From contig DHQB01000025.1 in NCBI GenBank assembly GCA_002410065.1, positions 47,824-111,823 of the forward strand: DNA of 64,000 bases. The letters are read 5' to 3'. The stretch is from Bacteroidales bacterium UBA5349 (GTDB taxonomy: Bacteria > Bacteroidota > Bacteroidia > Bacteroidales > Tenuifilaceae). The notes below the pieces were generated by a model. That model had not been told where the DNA came from. It searched no databases and saw nothing but the letters and a program-made list of their open reading frames with translations. Shown here piece after piece: positions 54,962 to 63,951 of the stretch (positions are counted from its first letter, which is position 1; each line of letters begins with the position of its first letter). A program made the position numbers and the translations under genes.

Positions 54962-57493
54962 ATGAAACTGAAATCGTTAAAAAAAGGACTAACACTATGC
55001 TTCTGGCTTACCTTTGTCCTGACAATGGTTGCCCCGAATACAAATTCGCTGTATGCACAAAATACTGAGCCAGATTACAAAACACTTTTCACCGATGCAG
55101 AGTACTACTTTCTTTTCAACGATTTTCAAGAAGCGCTGCCACTCTACCTCAAGGCTCTCGATAAAATGCCATCCAACGCAAACCTCTACTATCGAATAGG
55201 TAGATGTTACCTCAACATCCCAGGGCTTAAGCATAAATCCATTTCATTCCTCGAAATGGCATCGAAGCACATAAACCCATTGTACCAAGAGGGTTCCTAC
55301 AAAGAGGCAGGGGCACCTCAAAACGTACTTTTCTACCTTGCCGAAGCGAATAGAATTCAAGGTAACTTGGATGAAGCCATTGCTATTTACACCAAGTTTA
55401 AAGAGGGCATTAGCCCAAAGGAGTACTTCGATATAGATTACGTTACACAACAAATAGAGGCATGTAAAAGGGCTAAAATTATTATGAAAGAGAAACTTCG
55501 TGTAAACGAAGAGAAAATAACGCTATTCGATAGCGAATCGTACCTTTTAACTCCAGCAATCTCAGCAAATGGTGAAAAAATGGTTTTTACCCAACAAGAA
55601 AAGTTTTATGATGCAATATATATTTCAGAAAAAGACAAAGCTGGCAAATGGGGCGACCCTATAAATATTACGCTCGACCTAGCCATTGAGGGTAGCGTTT
55701 ACTCAACCTCTATAAACTTCGATGGTACTAAAATATTTCTCTTTAAGAACGACGGGGGTACTGGAAATATTTACACATCGGAGAAAAAGAATGGCAAATG
55801 GGAGAAAGCAGTGAAAATGGGCAAACCAATCAACTCACGTAGTTGGGAAACATTTGCCTCAATATCACCTGATGGAAAAACTCTTTTCTTCTCTACTAAC
55901 AGAAAAGGCGGGAAAGGTGGACTTGATATTTACTACAGCAACCTAAAAACTGATGGAAATTGGGGAAATGCAATAAATATAGGCGAATCTATTAACACTC
56001 CATTCAACGAAGAATCACCATACTTAACGTCCGATGGCAAAACACTTTTCTTTATCTCACAGGGGCACAACAGCATTGGCGGATACGATATATTTTACTC
56101 TGAGAAAGTGGGCGAAGACCAATGGTCTGCTCCTACAAACATGGGCTATCCCATAAACACTCCAGACGATGAAATGACATTTTTCCCTTTAAGTAAAACT
56201 GACGCGTTGGTTTCACAAGTAACAAAGAATAATCCAAACGTAAGACAGATAAAAAAACTATCAATATCTACTGAACCCGAAATAGTTGACGTTTTGCTTG
56301 CAGGTAAAGTTACTCTCGACGACAACTCTGAGATTAGTACTGATTACATTAGCATTGAAATAACCAACAGCAAAACCAACAAAAGCATTGCCCAACTTAA
56401 AGCTGAAGAGCAAACCGGAAACTTTAGCATTAAGTTACCTACTGGAACTTACATTTTAACTGCCACAGCAAAGGACTATACAGCAAAACAACTATCGGTT
56501 GTTATTCCTGAAACATTCTCCCAGCCAGAATATCCGATAAGCATTAACCTTATCCCCAACGAGGTTACTTCAGGCGAGTATCACTCAATCAGTAGTATCC
56601 TGTTCGACTTTAATAAATATGAGCTAAAACGAGAAGCACTATTTGAACTTGAAAAACTGTACGCAATTCTACTTGAGCATCCAAGTGTTAAAATTGAGGT
56701 ATGTGGACATACCGACAGCAAGGGAGCAGCCGCATATAACTTCGATTTATCGCTTAAAAGAGCTAATGCTGTAATTAATTATATTGTGGCCAAAGGCATT
56801 AATTCATCCAGATTTGTGGCTCGTGGTGCAGGTGCTTTCGAAAACGTTGCGGCTAATTACAAATCCGATGGTAGCGACAATCCCGAGGGAAGGTGCCTAA
56901 ACAGAAGAGCCTCAGTAATGGTTATAAAATCAGATAAAAGCATTACCATCTCAAGTGAAATTACTGTTCCTGATCAATTAAAGCCTCGTGAACAACTTTA
57001 CACAATCTTGCTTGCCCCAATTAACTCTAGAGTAGAAAAGAAATCGCTCAACAATATTAAGGACTACTCAAAACTTGAACCCAAGAAAATTGCTGGACAT
57101 AATAATCAACAGGCCAATACTATTGGCATATACGAACATAAATCGCATGCCCTAGAGCTATTGAACTTTGCAATCGACAATGGGTTCCCGAAATCAACAA
57201 TAATTGGGGTAAATGACCTTAGTATGCTCATTGGTGCAACATTGGATGAGTACTCACTCCCAATAGCCGGCAACTTAACTATTCAAATAATGCCAGCACA
57301 AAACGAAAAGGTTTCACTTTCAACCTTCAAAGGACTTGAGGTAAATGAGGTTAAGATGAAGGATGGATACATTTATACCTTTGGAAGGTTTAATAACAAA
57401 ACTGATGCGCTTGAGGAGTTGGAAAGAGTTAAGACCCTAGGCTTTAGGGATGCATTAATTGTAAAAGCCGAGAGTTACCAAGGAGAGAAGTAA
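54962..57493 (+). CDS. porE: PorE-like protein: TPR, PD40 propeller, CRD, OmpA and SPOR-like domains
   Basis: The domain order is: signal peptide (about 1-34, ending SLYAQN), TPR (about 40-180), propeller (about 190-440; SISPDGKTLFFSTNRKGGKGGLDIYYS), CarboxypepD_reg-like (about 445-530; VLLAGKVTLDDNS, LPTGTYILTATAKDY), OmpA peptidoglycan-binding domain (about 545-665; SILFDFNKYELKREAL, CGHTDSKGAAAYNFDLSLKRA) and a C-terminal SPOR-like region (about 680-843; LYTILLAPINSRV, YIYTFGRFNNKTDALEEL). The first four match PorE of Porphyromonas, which anchors T9SS PorP/K/M parts to peptidoglycan. The SPOR-like end, if correct, would be an addition. The symbol is by architecture and may be a paralogue. 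Confidence 0.78.
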   Translation: MKLKSLKKGLTLCFWLTFVLTMVAPNTNSLYAQNTEPDYKTLFTDAEYYFLFNDFQEALPLYLKALDKMPSNANLYYRIGRCYLNIPGLKHKSISFLEMASKHINPLYQEGSYKEAGAPQNVLFYLAEANRIQGNLDEAIAIYTKFKEGISPKEYFDIDYVTQQIEACKRAKIIMKEKLRVNEEKITLFDSESYLLTPAISANGEKMVFTQQEKFYDAIYISEKDKAGKWGDPINITLDLAIEGSVYSTSINFDGTKIFLFKNDGGTGNIYTSEKKNGKWEKAVKMGKPINSRSWETFASISPDGKTLFFSTNRKGGKGGLDIYYSNLKTDGNWGNAINIGESINTPFNEESPYLTSDGKTLFFISQGHNSIGGYDIFYSEKVGEDQWSAPTNMGYPINTPDDEMTFFPLSKTDALVSQVTKNNPNVRQIKKLSISTEPEIVDVLLAGKVTLDDNSEISTDYISIEITNSKTNKSIAQLKAEEQTGNFSIKLPTGTYILTATAKDYTAKQLSVVIPETFSQPEYPISINLIPNEVTSGEYHSISSILFDFNKYELKREALFELEKLYAILLEHPSVKIEVCGHTDSKGAAAYNFDLSLKRANAVINYIVAKGINSSRFVARGAGAFENVAANYKSDGSDNPEGRCLNRRASVMVIKSDKSITISSEITVPDQLKPREQLYTILLAPINSRVEKKSLNNIKDYSKLEPKKIAGHNNQQANTIGIYEHKSHALELLNFAIDNGFPKSTIIGVNDLSMLIGATLDEYSLPIAGNLTIQIMPAQNEKVSLSTFKGLEVNEVKMKDGYIYTFGRFNNKTDALEELERVKTLGFRDALIVKAESYQGEK

Positions 57494-57494
57494 A

Positions 57495-58061
57495 ATGGGC
57501 AACAGCACGTTAGAAAATAGTCAGATTAAACTTAGAGCTCCGGAACCTACTGATGTTGATTTGCTTTACTCTTGGGAGAACAACATGGAGATTTGGAAGG
57601 TAAGCAATACGATAACCCCTTTCTCTAAACATATCCTCAAAAAATACCTTGAAACAGCCCATCTTGATATATGGGAAACCAAGCAGTTGAGGCTTATCAT
57701 CGAAGCTAAAACTCAAAGTTCCTTAATGCTTGCTCCTGTTGGACTTGTTGATCTCTTCGACTTCGATCCGTTTCACCTTCGTGCAGGAGTTGGAATTCTT
57801 ATTGCCAATAAGAAAAACAGGCAAAAAGGGTACGCCAAAGAAGCCATATCGTTACTCACTCAATACGCTTTTAAAACACTCCAACTCCATCAACTCTACT
57901 GTAATATAGCAGCAAATAATACCATTAGCCTGCAGCTATTTAAAAATGCTGGTTTCGAAATAATTGGAGTGAAAAAGGAGTGGCAAAAATGCGGCAATAT
58001 ATGGATTGATGAAGTGATGTTGCAACTTCTTAATCCGCTAAACAGCGTAACTGAAAACTAG
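57495..58061 (+). CDS. GNAT-family N-acetyltransferase
   Basis: A 188-residue GCN5-related acetyltransferase: start IKLRAPEPTDVDLLYSWENN, core strand VGLVDLFDFDPFHLRAGVGILI, the acetyl-CoA pyrophosphate loop NKKNRQKGYAKEAISLL (Q/RxxGxA type), then LHQLYCNIAANNTISLQLFKNAGF. The layout is like RimJ/SpeG-type enzymes, which acetylate ribosomal protein N-termini or polyamines; the acceptor here is not known. Its ATG lies 1 nt after the PorE-like stop, so it may be translationally coupled. It overlaps the convergent HsdR_N-like gene by 4 nt. Confidence 0.87.
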   Translation: MGNSTLENSQIKLRAPEPTDVDLLYSWENNMEIWKVSNTITPFSKHILKKYLETAHLDIWETKQLRLIIEAKTQSSLMLAPVGLVDLFDFDPFHLRAGVGILIANKKNRQKGYAKEAISLLTQYAFKTLQLHQLYCNIAANNTISLQLFKNAGFEIIGVKKEWQKCGNIWIDEVMLQLLNPLNSVTEN

Positions 58062-58513
58062 CCAATTTGCTTAAAATCCGGAACCTCAGGAATTGCCTCA
58101 AACTGCTTGCTCTGCAAATCAACCATACTGCAATAGTGCTTAATGCCATTGGTAACTACTAAGTAGTTTGCTTTTAGCGTTAGGTTATAGCGCGCTGCCT
58201 GCGAAAATGTTGTAGCATCGAGTTTCACTGTGGGAGCCTTGCACTCTACAATCAACAACGGGTTACCGCTTCTTCCATAGGCAACAATATCTGCCCTCTG
58301 AAGCATTCCATTTACGGTAACCGGGAACTCAATGTTAATCAAGCCAACCGGATATCCTTTATGAGTTGTGAGGTAATTCACAAAATGCTGCCTAACCCAC
58401 TCCTCTGGAGTTAATATTACATACTTCCTCCTTATCCCATCGTAAATTTGATGCTGACCATTGTAAACTCTTGACTTAAAATCGTAGGGCGGAAGGTTTA
58501 GGTTTGCTTGCAT
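58058..58513 (-). CDS. HsdR_N-type (PD-(D/E)XK-like) protein
   Basis: A stand-alone 151-residue domain of the type I restriction enzyme R protein N-terminal family (HSDR_N_2). It has the fold core with catalytic-type residues: RADIVAYGRSGNPLLIVECKAP (Asp, then Glu-x-Lys) at about 74-95, preceded by EEWVRQHFVNYL. No helicase or modification subunits are nearby, so it is not a restriction system. In Bacteroidota such short proteins are common near housekeeping genes and have unknown function. It ends 4 nt into the GNAT gene and is divergent from the AMP nucleosidase gene. Confidence 0.82.
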   Translation of the reverse strand: MQANLNLPPYDFKSRVYNGQHQIYDGIRRKYVILTPEEWVRQHFVNYLTTHKGYPVGLINIEFPVTVNGMLQRADIVAYGRSGNPLLIVECKAPTVKLDATTFSQAARYNLTLKANYLVVTNGIKHYCSMVDLQSKQFEAIPEVPDFKQIG

Positions 58514-58681
58514 TGATTGTAACTTTCTACAAAGATCATAAAAGAACCTTGATCTTCAAAGAAGGATTAGAAAGAACATCAATGGAAGGGTCAAAAAAAA
58601 TTGTATTTTTGCAATTATTCATGTAGCCTTATAGTTGACTAATATTTTTTAAACGCTTAAAGCTCCTAATGCACAACCGTT

Positions 58682-59452
58682 ATGAAGACAAAAGATGATA
58701 TTGTAAAAAACTGGCTCCCCAGGTACACAGGACAAAAACTTGAGGACTTTGGTTCACATATTCTACTCACTAATTTCAGAAACTATCTCGATTATTTCGC
58801 AGAGTATAATAACACCGAGATTGTTGATCCAAGTGCCAATATGCCATGCGCTACAGCCGATGGCATTACTATGATCGACTTTAGCATGGGAAGCCCCAAT
58901 GCTGCAACAATAATGGACTTGCTTAGCGCAATCAACCCCAACGCTGTTCTCTTTCTTGGTAAATGCGGTGGGTTAAAGAAGAAGAATGAATTGGGCGATC
59001 TAATCCTCCCCATAGCAGCCATCAGGCATGAGGGAACATCGAACGATTACCTTCCCCCCGAAGTTCCGGCATTACCGGCGTTTAACCTTCAACGTGCCGT
59101 TTCTACTACTATCAGAAATTTTAACCGCGACTATTGGACAGGTACCGTACTAACAACCAACCGAAGGGTATGGGAATACGACGAGAAGTTTAAGAACTAC
59201 CTTCGAGAGGTTAGGGCAATGGCTGTTGATATGGAAACCGCCACTATATTTACCGTAGGGTTTGCCAATGAAATTCCAGCCGGTGCACTTCTGTTGGTTT
59301 CAGATCAACCCATGATATCCTCCGGCATAAAAACCTCACAGAGCGATAAAAAAATAACCAACCTTTTTGTTGAAGATCATATTAAGATTGGCATTGAGTC
59401 GCTTAAGGAGCTAAAGAATGATGGAAAATCTGTAAAACATCTAAAGTTTTAA
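58682..59452 (+). CDS. amn: AMP nucleosidase (short form)
   Basis: A 256-residue enzyme of the phosphorylase/nucleosidase fold that hydrolyses AMP to adenine and ribose-5-phosphate. The sequence is like the C-terminal catalytic half of long Amn proteins: DGITMIDFSMGSPNAATIMDLL, AVLFLGKCGGLKKKNELGDLILP, AIRHEGTSNDYLPPEVPALP, TTNRRVWEYDEKF and AVDMETATIFTVGFAN. It lacks the N-terminal regulatory domain of the about 480-residue E. coli enzyme, as usual in Bacteroidota. Start ATG 58682 follows a 168-nt divergent gap. Confidence 0.85.
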   Translation: MKTKDDIVKNWLPRYTGQKLEDFGSHILLTNFRNYLDYFAEYNNTEIVDPSANMPCATADGITMIDFSMGSPNAATIMDLLSAINPNAVLFLGKCGGLKKKNELGDLILPIAAIRHEGTSNDYLPPEVPALPAFNLQRAVSTTIRNFNRDYWTGTVLTTNRRVWEYDEKFKNYLREVRAMAVDMETATIFTVGFANEIPAGALLLVSDQPMISSGIKTSQSDKKITNLFVEDHIKIGIESLKELKNDGKSVKHLKF

Positions 59453-59462
59453 AATTAGGTAA

Positions 59463-60500
59463 ATGGCTAAACGCAAAACAGTAGCAGAGCTTAGTCAGGA
59501 GCTTATTGCTGAACTTAAAAAAAAGATTTACAAACCAATATACATTTTAACGGGGGATGAGTCATACTTCATCGATCTCATTGCTGATTATATTGCCGAA
59601 AATGTATTGTCTGAATCAGAGAAAGCGTTTAATCAAACCATATTGTATGGAAAAGATATCGATGTAAAGTCGATAATTGAAACGTCTCGCCGTTTCCCAA
59701 TGATGGCAAACCAGCAAGTTGTTATAATTAAGGAGGCTCAGCAGATTAAAAAACTCGAAGAGTTAGAGATCTATCTTAAGGCCTATCAAAAATCGACAAT
59801 CCTTGTAATTTGCCATAAACTTTTACCGGGTGAAAAACTAGGAGAAAGAGTAAAAAAAATGTTTACGCTTGCTTCTAAAGTAGGTGTTGTTTTTGAGTCG
59901 AAAAGGCTTTACGATTACCAAATCCCTGCTTGGATTGTAGATTATTTAAAACCTTTAGGTGTAACCATTTCGCCCCAATCGGCTGAGCTGCTTAAGGATT
60001 TTCTTGGCAACGACCTTAGCAAAGTAGTTAACGAACTCGACAAGCTGATTATAACTTTACCAACAACTACAAAACAAATTACAGCAGATCATGTCGAACA
60101 GAACATTGGCATTAGTAAAGATTTTAATCGTTTTGAACTAAACAATGCCATTGGGAGAAGGGATATTGTTACAACCAATAGAATTGTCGATTTTTTTGCC
60201 AAAAATCCCAATGTAAATCCACTGATTCTCACAATGTCATCACTTTATCAATTTTTTAATAAAGTTTTTACCTACCACTTTCTTCCCGATAAAAACGAAA
60301 GAATGGTTGCTGTAAAGCTTGGGGTGAATCCATTCTTCGTGTCGGACTACTCCAAGGCAGCTAGAATATACAACCCAAAAAAGTGCGTTCAAATATTCAG
60401 CCTACTCAGGGAGTACGACATGCGTTCGAAGGGTGTAAACAACGAAAGTGTTAATCACGGTGAGCTCCTAAAAGAGTTGGTATTTAAAATAATGCATTAG
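59463..60500 (+). CDS. holA: DNA polymerase III delta subunit
   Basis: HolA is the clamp-loader wrench that opens the sliding clamp. The 345-residue protein has the delta three-domain layout: an AAA+-like N-terminal domain without a functional Walker A (PIYILTGDESYFIDLIADYI, SIIETSRRFPMMANQQVVIIKEAQQIKKLEELE), the middle helical domain (LLKDFLGNDLSKVVNELDKLI) and a C-terminal collar (AKNPNVNPLILTMSSLYQFFNKV, VFKI end). The degenerate P-loop is normal for delta. It lies 10 nt after the AMP nucleosidase gene, so they are likely co-transcribed. Confidence 0.92.
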   Translation: MAKRKTVAELSQELIAELKKKIYKPIYILTGDESYFIDLIADYIAENVLSESEKAFNQTILYGKDIDVKSIIETSRRFPMMANQQVVIIKEAQQIKKLEELEIYLKAYQKSTILVICHKLLPGEKLGERVKKMFTLASKVGVVFESKRLYDYQIPAWIVDYLKPLGVTISPQSAELLKDFLGNDLSKVVNELDKLIITLPTTTKQITADHVEQNIGISKDFNRFELNNAIGRRDIVTTNRIVDFFAKNPNVNPLILTMSSLYQFFNKVFTYHFLPDKNERMVAVKLGVNPFFVSDYSKAARIYNPKKCVQIFSLLREYDMRSKGVNNESVNHGELLKELVFKIMH

Positions 60501-60553
60501 CAATACCTGCAGGTAGACTTTTCAGAATAGATTAGCATTAAACGTAAGTCAGC

Positions 60554-61177
60554 ATGACCATAACTATTATTGTAATTACCGCTATAATATCCATAATGTC
60601 TTTCAATAACAGGACATTAATGGTGAAATTACAGTTTAACCCCTATAGCACTTACCACCAAAAACAGTGGTATAGGCTAATAACCCATGCTTTTGTCCAT
60701 GCCGATTACATGCACTTGTTTATCAACATGATTGTTCTGCTATCGTTCGGAACAGCAGTTGAAAGAATGTTTGGTGAACTCAAAGGCTTGGGACTTATAT
60801 CAAGCCCAACATTACATTTCGTTATTCTTTATGTAGGTGGAACCATAATTGCAAGCCTTACAACACTAAAAAAGCAAAAGGATAACTACTACTATAACTC
60901 GGTTGGCGCTTCGGGAGCCGTTTCGGCCATTGTATTCACTAGCATTTTTTTTCAGCCATTAAGCAATTTGTACCTAATGGGAATTATACCTATTCCTGCA
61001 ATTGTTTTTGGCGTGGCTTATCTGATCTATTCACACTACATGAGCCGAAAATCTATAGATAACATAAACCACGATGCTCACTTTGTTGGTGCTGTTTTTG
61101 GATTTTTTTACCCGCTACTAATCGATCCTAAACTTTTTAAGATTTTCCTTAACCAACTTGAGCTATGGATCAACTAA
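60554..61177 (+). CDS. Rhomboid-family intramembrane serine protease
   Basis: A 207-residue membrane protein with about six helices. Rhomboid signatures are the WYRLITHAFVHADYMHLFINM segment (about 35-55), the catalytic serine Ser120 in GASGAVSA, and the histidine His176 in NHDAHFVGAVFG. Family members cleave membrane-spanning segments of substrate proteins; targets in Bacteroidota are unknown. It overlaps the following Nudix gene by 13 nt, suggesting coupled translation. All catalytic positions are in place, so it should be active. Confidence 0.9.
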   Translation: MTITIIVITAIISIMSFNNRTLMVKLQFNPYSTYHQKQWYRLITHAFVHADYMHLFINMIVLLSFGTAVERMFGELKGLGLISSPTLHFVILYVGGTIIASLTTLKKQKDNYYYNSVGASGAVSAIVFTSIFFQPLSNLYLMGIIPIPAIVFGVAYLIYSHYMSRKSIDNINHDAHFVGAVFGFFYPLLIDPKLFKIFLNQLELWIN

Positions 61178-61593
61178 CAATTGGATACCATCAGATAAGC
61201 ACAAACGAAAGAGTTTATAACTATGTTGTAATTGTGGTCCACTTTGAGGGCAAATTGGCTTGGGTGCGCAAAAAAGGGGCAACAACTTGGGAGATTCCCG
61301 GAGGGCACGTTGAAAAGGGTGAAACACCCACCCAAGCTGCTGAACGAGAACTATGGGAAGAAACGGGAGCACTGAAATATGCGCTCACCCCAATCTGCGA
61401 TTTTAGCATAACAACAGAGAGTAAGGAAAGCTACAACAGGCTTTTCTACTGCAAAATTGAGGAGATAGGGAAACTACCTATTTCAGAGATCGAAGAGGTT
61501 GTTTTCAGAAATGATATCCCTATCCTACTTACTCATGGAAGGATTCAACAAGAGCTTATTGAAAAGGTAATAGCTAACATTAAGCATATTTGA
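61165..61593 (+). CDS. Nudix hydrolase
   Basis: A single Nudix domain of 142 residues. The Nudix box is complete: it starts at GGHVEKGETPTQ (about 50) and ends RELWEETGA, giving the magnesium-binding Glu residues. Nudix enzymes hydrolyse nucleoside diphosphates linked to another moiety; the substrate (8-oxo-dGTP, NADH, ADP-ribose or others) cannot be told from the box. The 5' end overlaps the rhomboid gene, and the stop overlaps the aminotransferase start by 1 nt (TGATG). Confidence 0.9.
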   Translation: MDQLTIGYHQISTNERVYNYVVIVVHFEGKLAWVRKKGATTWEIPGGHVEKGETPTQAAERELWEETGALKYALTPICDFSITTESKESYNRLFYCKIEEIGKLPISEIEEVVFRNDIPILLTHGRIQQELIEKVIANIKHI

Positions 61594-62477
61594 TGCAGAA
61601 TAAAAGAAACTATATATGGCTAAACGGCGATTTTATGAGGGCCGACATGCCTGTCATTGGTGCTGGGAACAGAGCATTTGCCTATGGCGATGGTTTTTTT
61701 GAGTCAATTCATGCTTATGGCACCGAAGGGAAACACCTTGACCTGCATTTAAATCGAATGCTAAATAGCATGAGGATTTTGGAGATGACCCCACCACCAT
61801 TCCTGACCTTACACTTTTTATCAAATGAAATAAAACGGACACTTAATAAGAATAGAATTTTTGGCAGTGCTAGGGTTAGGATCAACGTCTACAGAAATGA
61901 GGGCGGTCTGTATGCTCCAACTAACGACGAGATTGGAATGACGATACAAACGGATGCCCTTGAACAAGATTTTTACCCATACAACAGCAAGGGGTTGGTT
62001 GTAGATTTATACACCGATACCCGAAAACCCATTAATATTTTATCGCCCATTAAAAGCTGTAATGCTTTGCTTTATGTATTGGCCAGCAAATATATGCAGC
62101 AAAACAATCTCGACGATTGCATACTTATAAACGATCAGAATAGGGTAGCCGAAGCTACTTCATCAAATCTTTTTGCCCTTAAGGGCAATAATCTTATAAC
62201 ACCACCCATAAGCGAGGGTTGTGTTTCGGGTGTAATGCGAAGTGTTGTTATTAAACTAGCACCTAAACTAGGGTTAAAGCTAACCGATAATCAACCAATA
62301 GAGCCCTCTGATTTACTGAATATGGATGAGCTATTTCTAACAAACACGGTTAAAGGAATAGAGTGGATCGTTGGACTTAGAACAAAAAGGTATTTTGGAG
62401 TAATTAGTAAAAGAATTAACTACGAACTAAATAAACTTACTTTCCCCGATCAGTTTAAGGATGGGTTCTCGGGGTAA
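61593..62477 (+). CDS. Class IV aminotransferase (PabC/IlvE-like)
   Basis: A PLP enzyme of fold type IV, 294 residues, with start at ATG 61593. Seen are IWLNGDFMRADMPVIGAGNRAFAYGDGFFES, the PLP lysine in SPIKSCNALLYVLASKYM (about 150-167), and CILINDQNRVAEATSSNLFALKG with the conserved Glu and Asn, then PISEGCVSGVMRSVV and DELFLTNTVKGI. This group includes 4-amino-4-deoxychorismate lyase (folate), branched-chain aminotransferase and D-amino-acid transaminase. Length and pattern favour the PabC/Dat type over IlvE. The 3' end overlaps the convergent yqgE gene by 28 nt. Confidence 0.88.
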   Translation: MQNKRNYIWLNGDFMRADMPVIGAGNRAFAYGDGFFESIHAYGTEGKHLDLHLNRMLNSMRILEMTPPPFLTLHFLSNEIKRTLNKNRIFGSARVRINVYRNEGGLYAPTNDEIGMTIQTDALEQDFYPYNSKGLVVDLYTDTRKPINILSPIKSCNALLYVLASKYMQQNNLDDCILINDQNRVAEATSSNLFALKGNNLITPPISEGCVSGVMRSVVIKLAPKLGLKLTDNQPIEPSDLLNMDELFLTNTVKGIEWIVGLRTKRYFGVISKRINYELNKLTFPDQFKDGFSG

Positions 62478-63037
62478 ATTGTCCAAGGCTTAAACTTTGG
62501 TCCCATTTGCCTTACAGTGCGGTTCCATAGGTCTTCTTTCCCTGCCATAATTTGAACCAGGTCCAGTTCGGCAACTACCCAACTATTCTCTTTAAGCTCA
62601 TCGGAGAGTTGGCTCTCACCCCACCCAGAGTACCCAACAAAAAATCGTATCTGCCTTGCTGTTATCTTTTTTTGTTCAATCAATGCTTTCACCACATCAA
62701 AATCACCGCCCCAGTATAAACCGTCGGAAACTTTTGTTGTATTGGGAATGATATCGCCCAAGGTGTGGATAAAATGCATACTATTGGGTTCAACCGGTCC
62801 GCCCACAGAGATTACAGCTGGAAAATCTGGAAAATCTGGGAGTAATTCCTCAATCTTAATATCTACAATATTATTCAACACAAAACCAATCGTTCCCTTC
62901 TGGTTATGCTCAACTAAAAGGATAATAGATCGTTTAAAATACTGATCCATCAGCCCTGGCTGTGAAATAAGCACCCTACCCTCCTTTGGTGAAAAGGGCT
63001 TGTGGTTAATCTTAAAAAAATCAATATTTAGTTCCAT
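62450..63037 (-). CDS. yqgE: YqgE/AlgH family protein
   Basis: A 195-residue member of the YqgE/AlgH (DUF179) family: GRVLISQPGLMDQYFKRSIILLVEHNQKGTIGFVLN in outline, FPAVISVGGPVEPNSMHFIHTLGD, GLYWGGDFDVVKALIEQ, and RFFVGYSGWGESQLSDEL, all family markers. No biochemical function is established, despite reports linking AlgH to alginate regulation. It is convergent with the aminotransferase. The promoter must lie in the 324-nt gap before sodB. Confidence 0.92.
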   Translation of the reverse strand: MELNIDFFKINHKPFSPKEGRVLISQPGLMDQYFKRSIILLVEHNQKGTIGFVLNNIVDIKIEELLPDFPDFPAVISVGGPVEPNSMHFIHTLGDIIPNTTKVSDGLYWGGDFDVVKALIEQKKITARQIRFFVGYSGWGESQLSDELKENSWVVAELDLVQIMAGKEDLWNRTVRQMGPKFKPWTIYPENPSLN

Positions 63038-63361
63038 GGTTACCTTTGTTTTTAAAACAACGCTTTAAAACAAAAAATGCTCTTTCAACGATGGTGTTAA
63101 AAATCAAGTCAAAAATAGTAAATCTAAATTGATAGTCAGCAAAACATCTACAATCAAAATATGTGCCAATACACTAGTATTCTGTCAACCACAATTTATG
63201 AAATGAAGTAGACTATTATGTCAAGCCACACTCAAAAACCCCTTGTAAAAAAAATACTTATTCACAATTTCAGCATACACAGATTACCTTTTAATTGAAA
63301 TCGAACAACTAAAATCGTATATTAGCTAAACAAACAATTTGTGTAACTAAACATAATTACC
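63038..63361. other. Intergenic region between divergent yqgE and sodB
   Basis: No coding frame of note is seen in these 324 AT-rich nt. Promoters for yqgE (minus) and sodB (plus) should be here, but I see no element with both a TTTG and a well-spaced TAnnTTTG. Confidence 0.5.
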
Positions 63362-63937
63362 ATGAAATTTGAACTACCAAAACTGAACTATGCTTTAGAT
63401 GATTTAAGTCCAATCATCAGCAGGCAAACACTTGAGTTTCATCACGGAAAACACCATCAGGCCTACGTTAATAATTTAAATAACCTAATACAGGGTACCA
63501 AATTTGAAAACGCAGATTTAGAAACTATCGTTAAGGAAGCCGATGGGGGCATTTTTAATAACGGAGCGCAAGTTTGGAATCACACCTTTTACTTTGAAGC
63601 CTTTTCTAAAAATCCTAAAGCTGAACCTATGGGTAAACTTGCTGAAGCAATTGAACGCGACTTTGGGTCTTTCGCCAAATTTAAAGAAGCCTTTACCCAA
63701 GCTGCTGCTACCATTTTCGGATCAGGGTGGGCTTGGCTAGTAAAGGATGCCTCAGGACGCCTTGAGATAACAAAAGAGTCCAATGCAGGCAATCCCCTTC
63801 GCAATGGGCTAACTCCTATCCTAACTTGTGATGTTTGGGAGCATGCATACTATCTAGACTATCAAAATCGTCGACCCGATTACCTTACCTCCTTTTGGAA
63901 ACTAGTTGATTGGGGAATTGTTGAAAAGAGGTTCTAG
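63362..63937 (+). CDS. sodB: Superoxide dismutase, Fe-type
   Basis: The 191-residue enzyme converts superoxide to hydrogen peroxide and oxygen. It follows E. coli SodB closely: the N-terminal helices with LEFHHGKHHQAYVNNLNNL (first metal His27), NNGAQVWNHTFYFEAF (second metal His, and the Gln typical of Fe- rather than Mn-SOD), GSGWAWLVKD, and DVWEHAYYLDYQNRRPDYL with the Asp and third His ligands. Cambialistic use of Mn is possible, as in Bacteroides. The gene is monocistronic in the part seen; a REP-like repeat follows 14 nt after the stop. Confidence 0.96.
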   Translation: MKFELPKLNYALDDLSPIISRQTLEFHHGKHHQAYVNNLNNLIQGTKFENADLETIVKEADGGIFNNGAQVWNHTFYFEAFSKNPKAEPMGKLAEAIERDFGSFAKFKEAFTQAAATIFGSGWAWLVKDASGRLEITKESNAGNPLRNGLTPILTCDVWEHAYYLDYQNRRPDYLTSFWKLVDWGIVEKRF

Positions 63938-63951
63938 TAGTGGTTTTATAG

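Noticed and set aside
58058..58513. Part of a type I restriction system
   Set aside because: It is a stand-alone HsdR_N-like domain; no helicase, methyltransferase or specificity genes are next to it.
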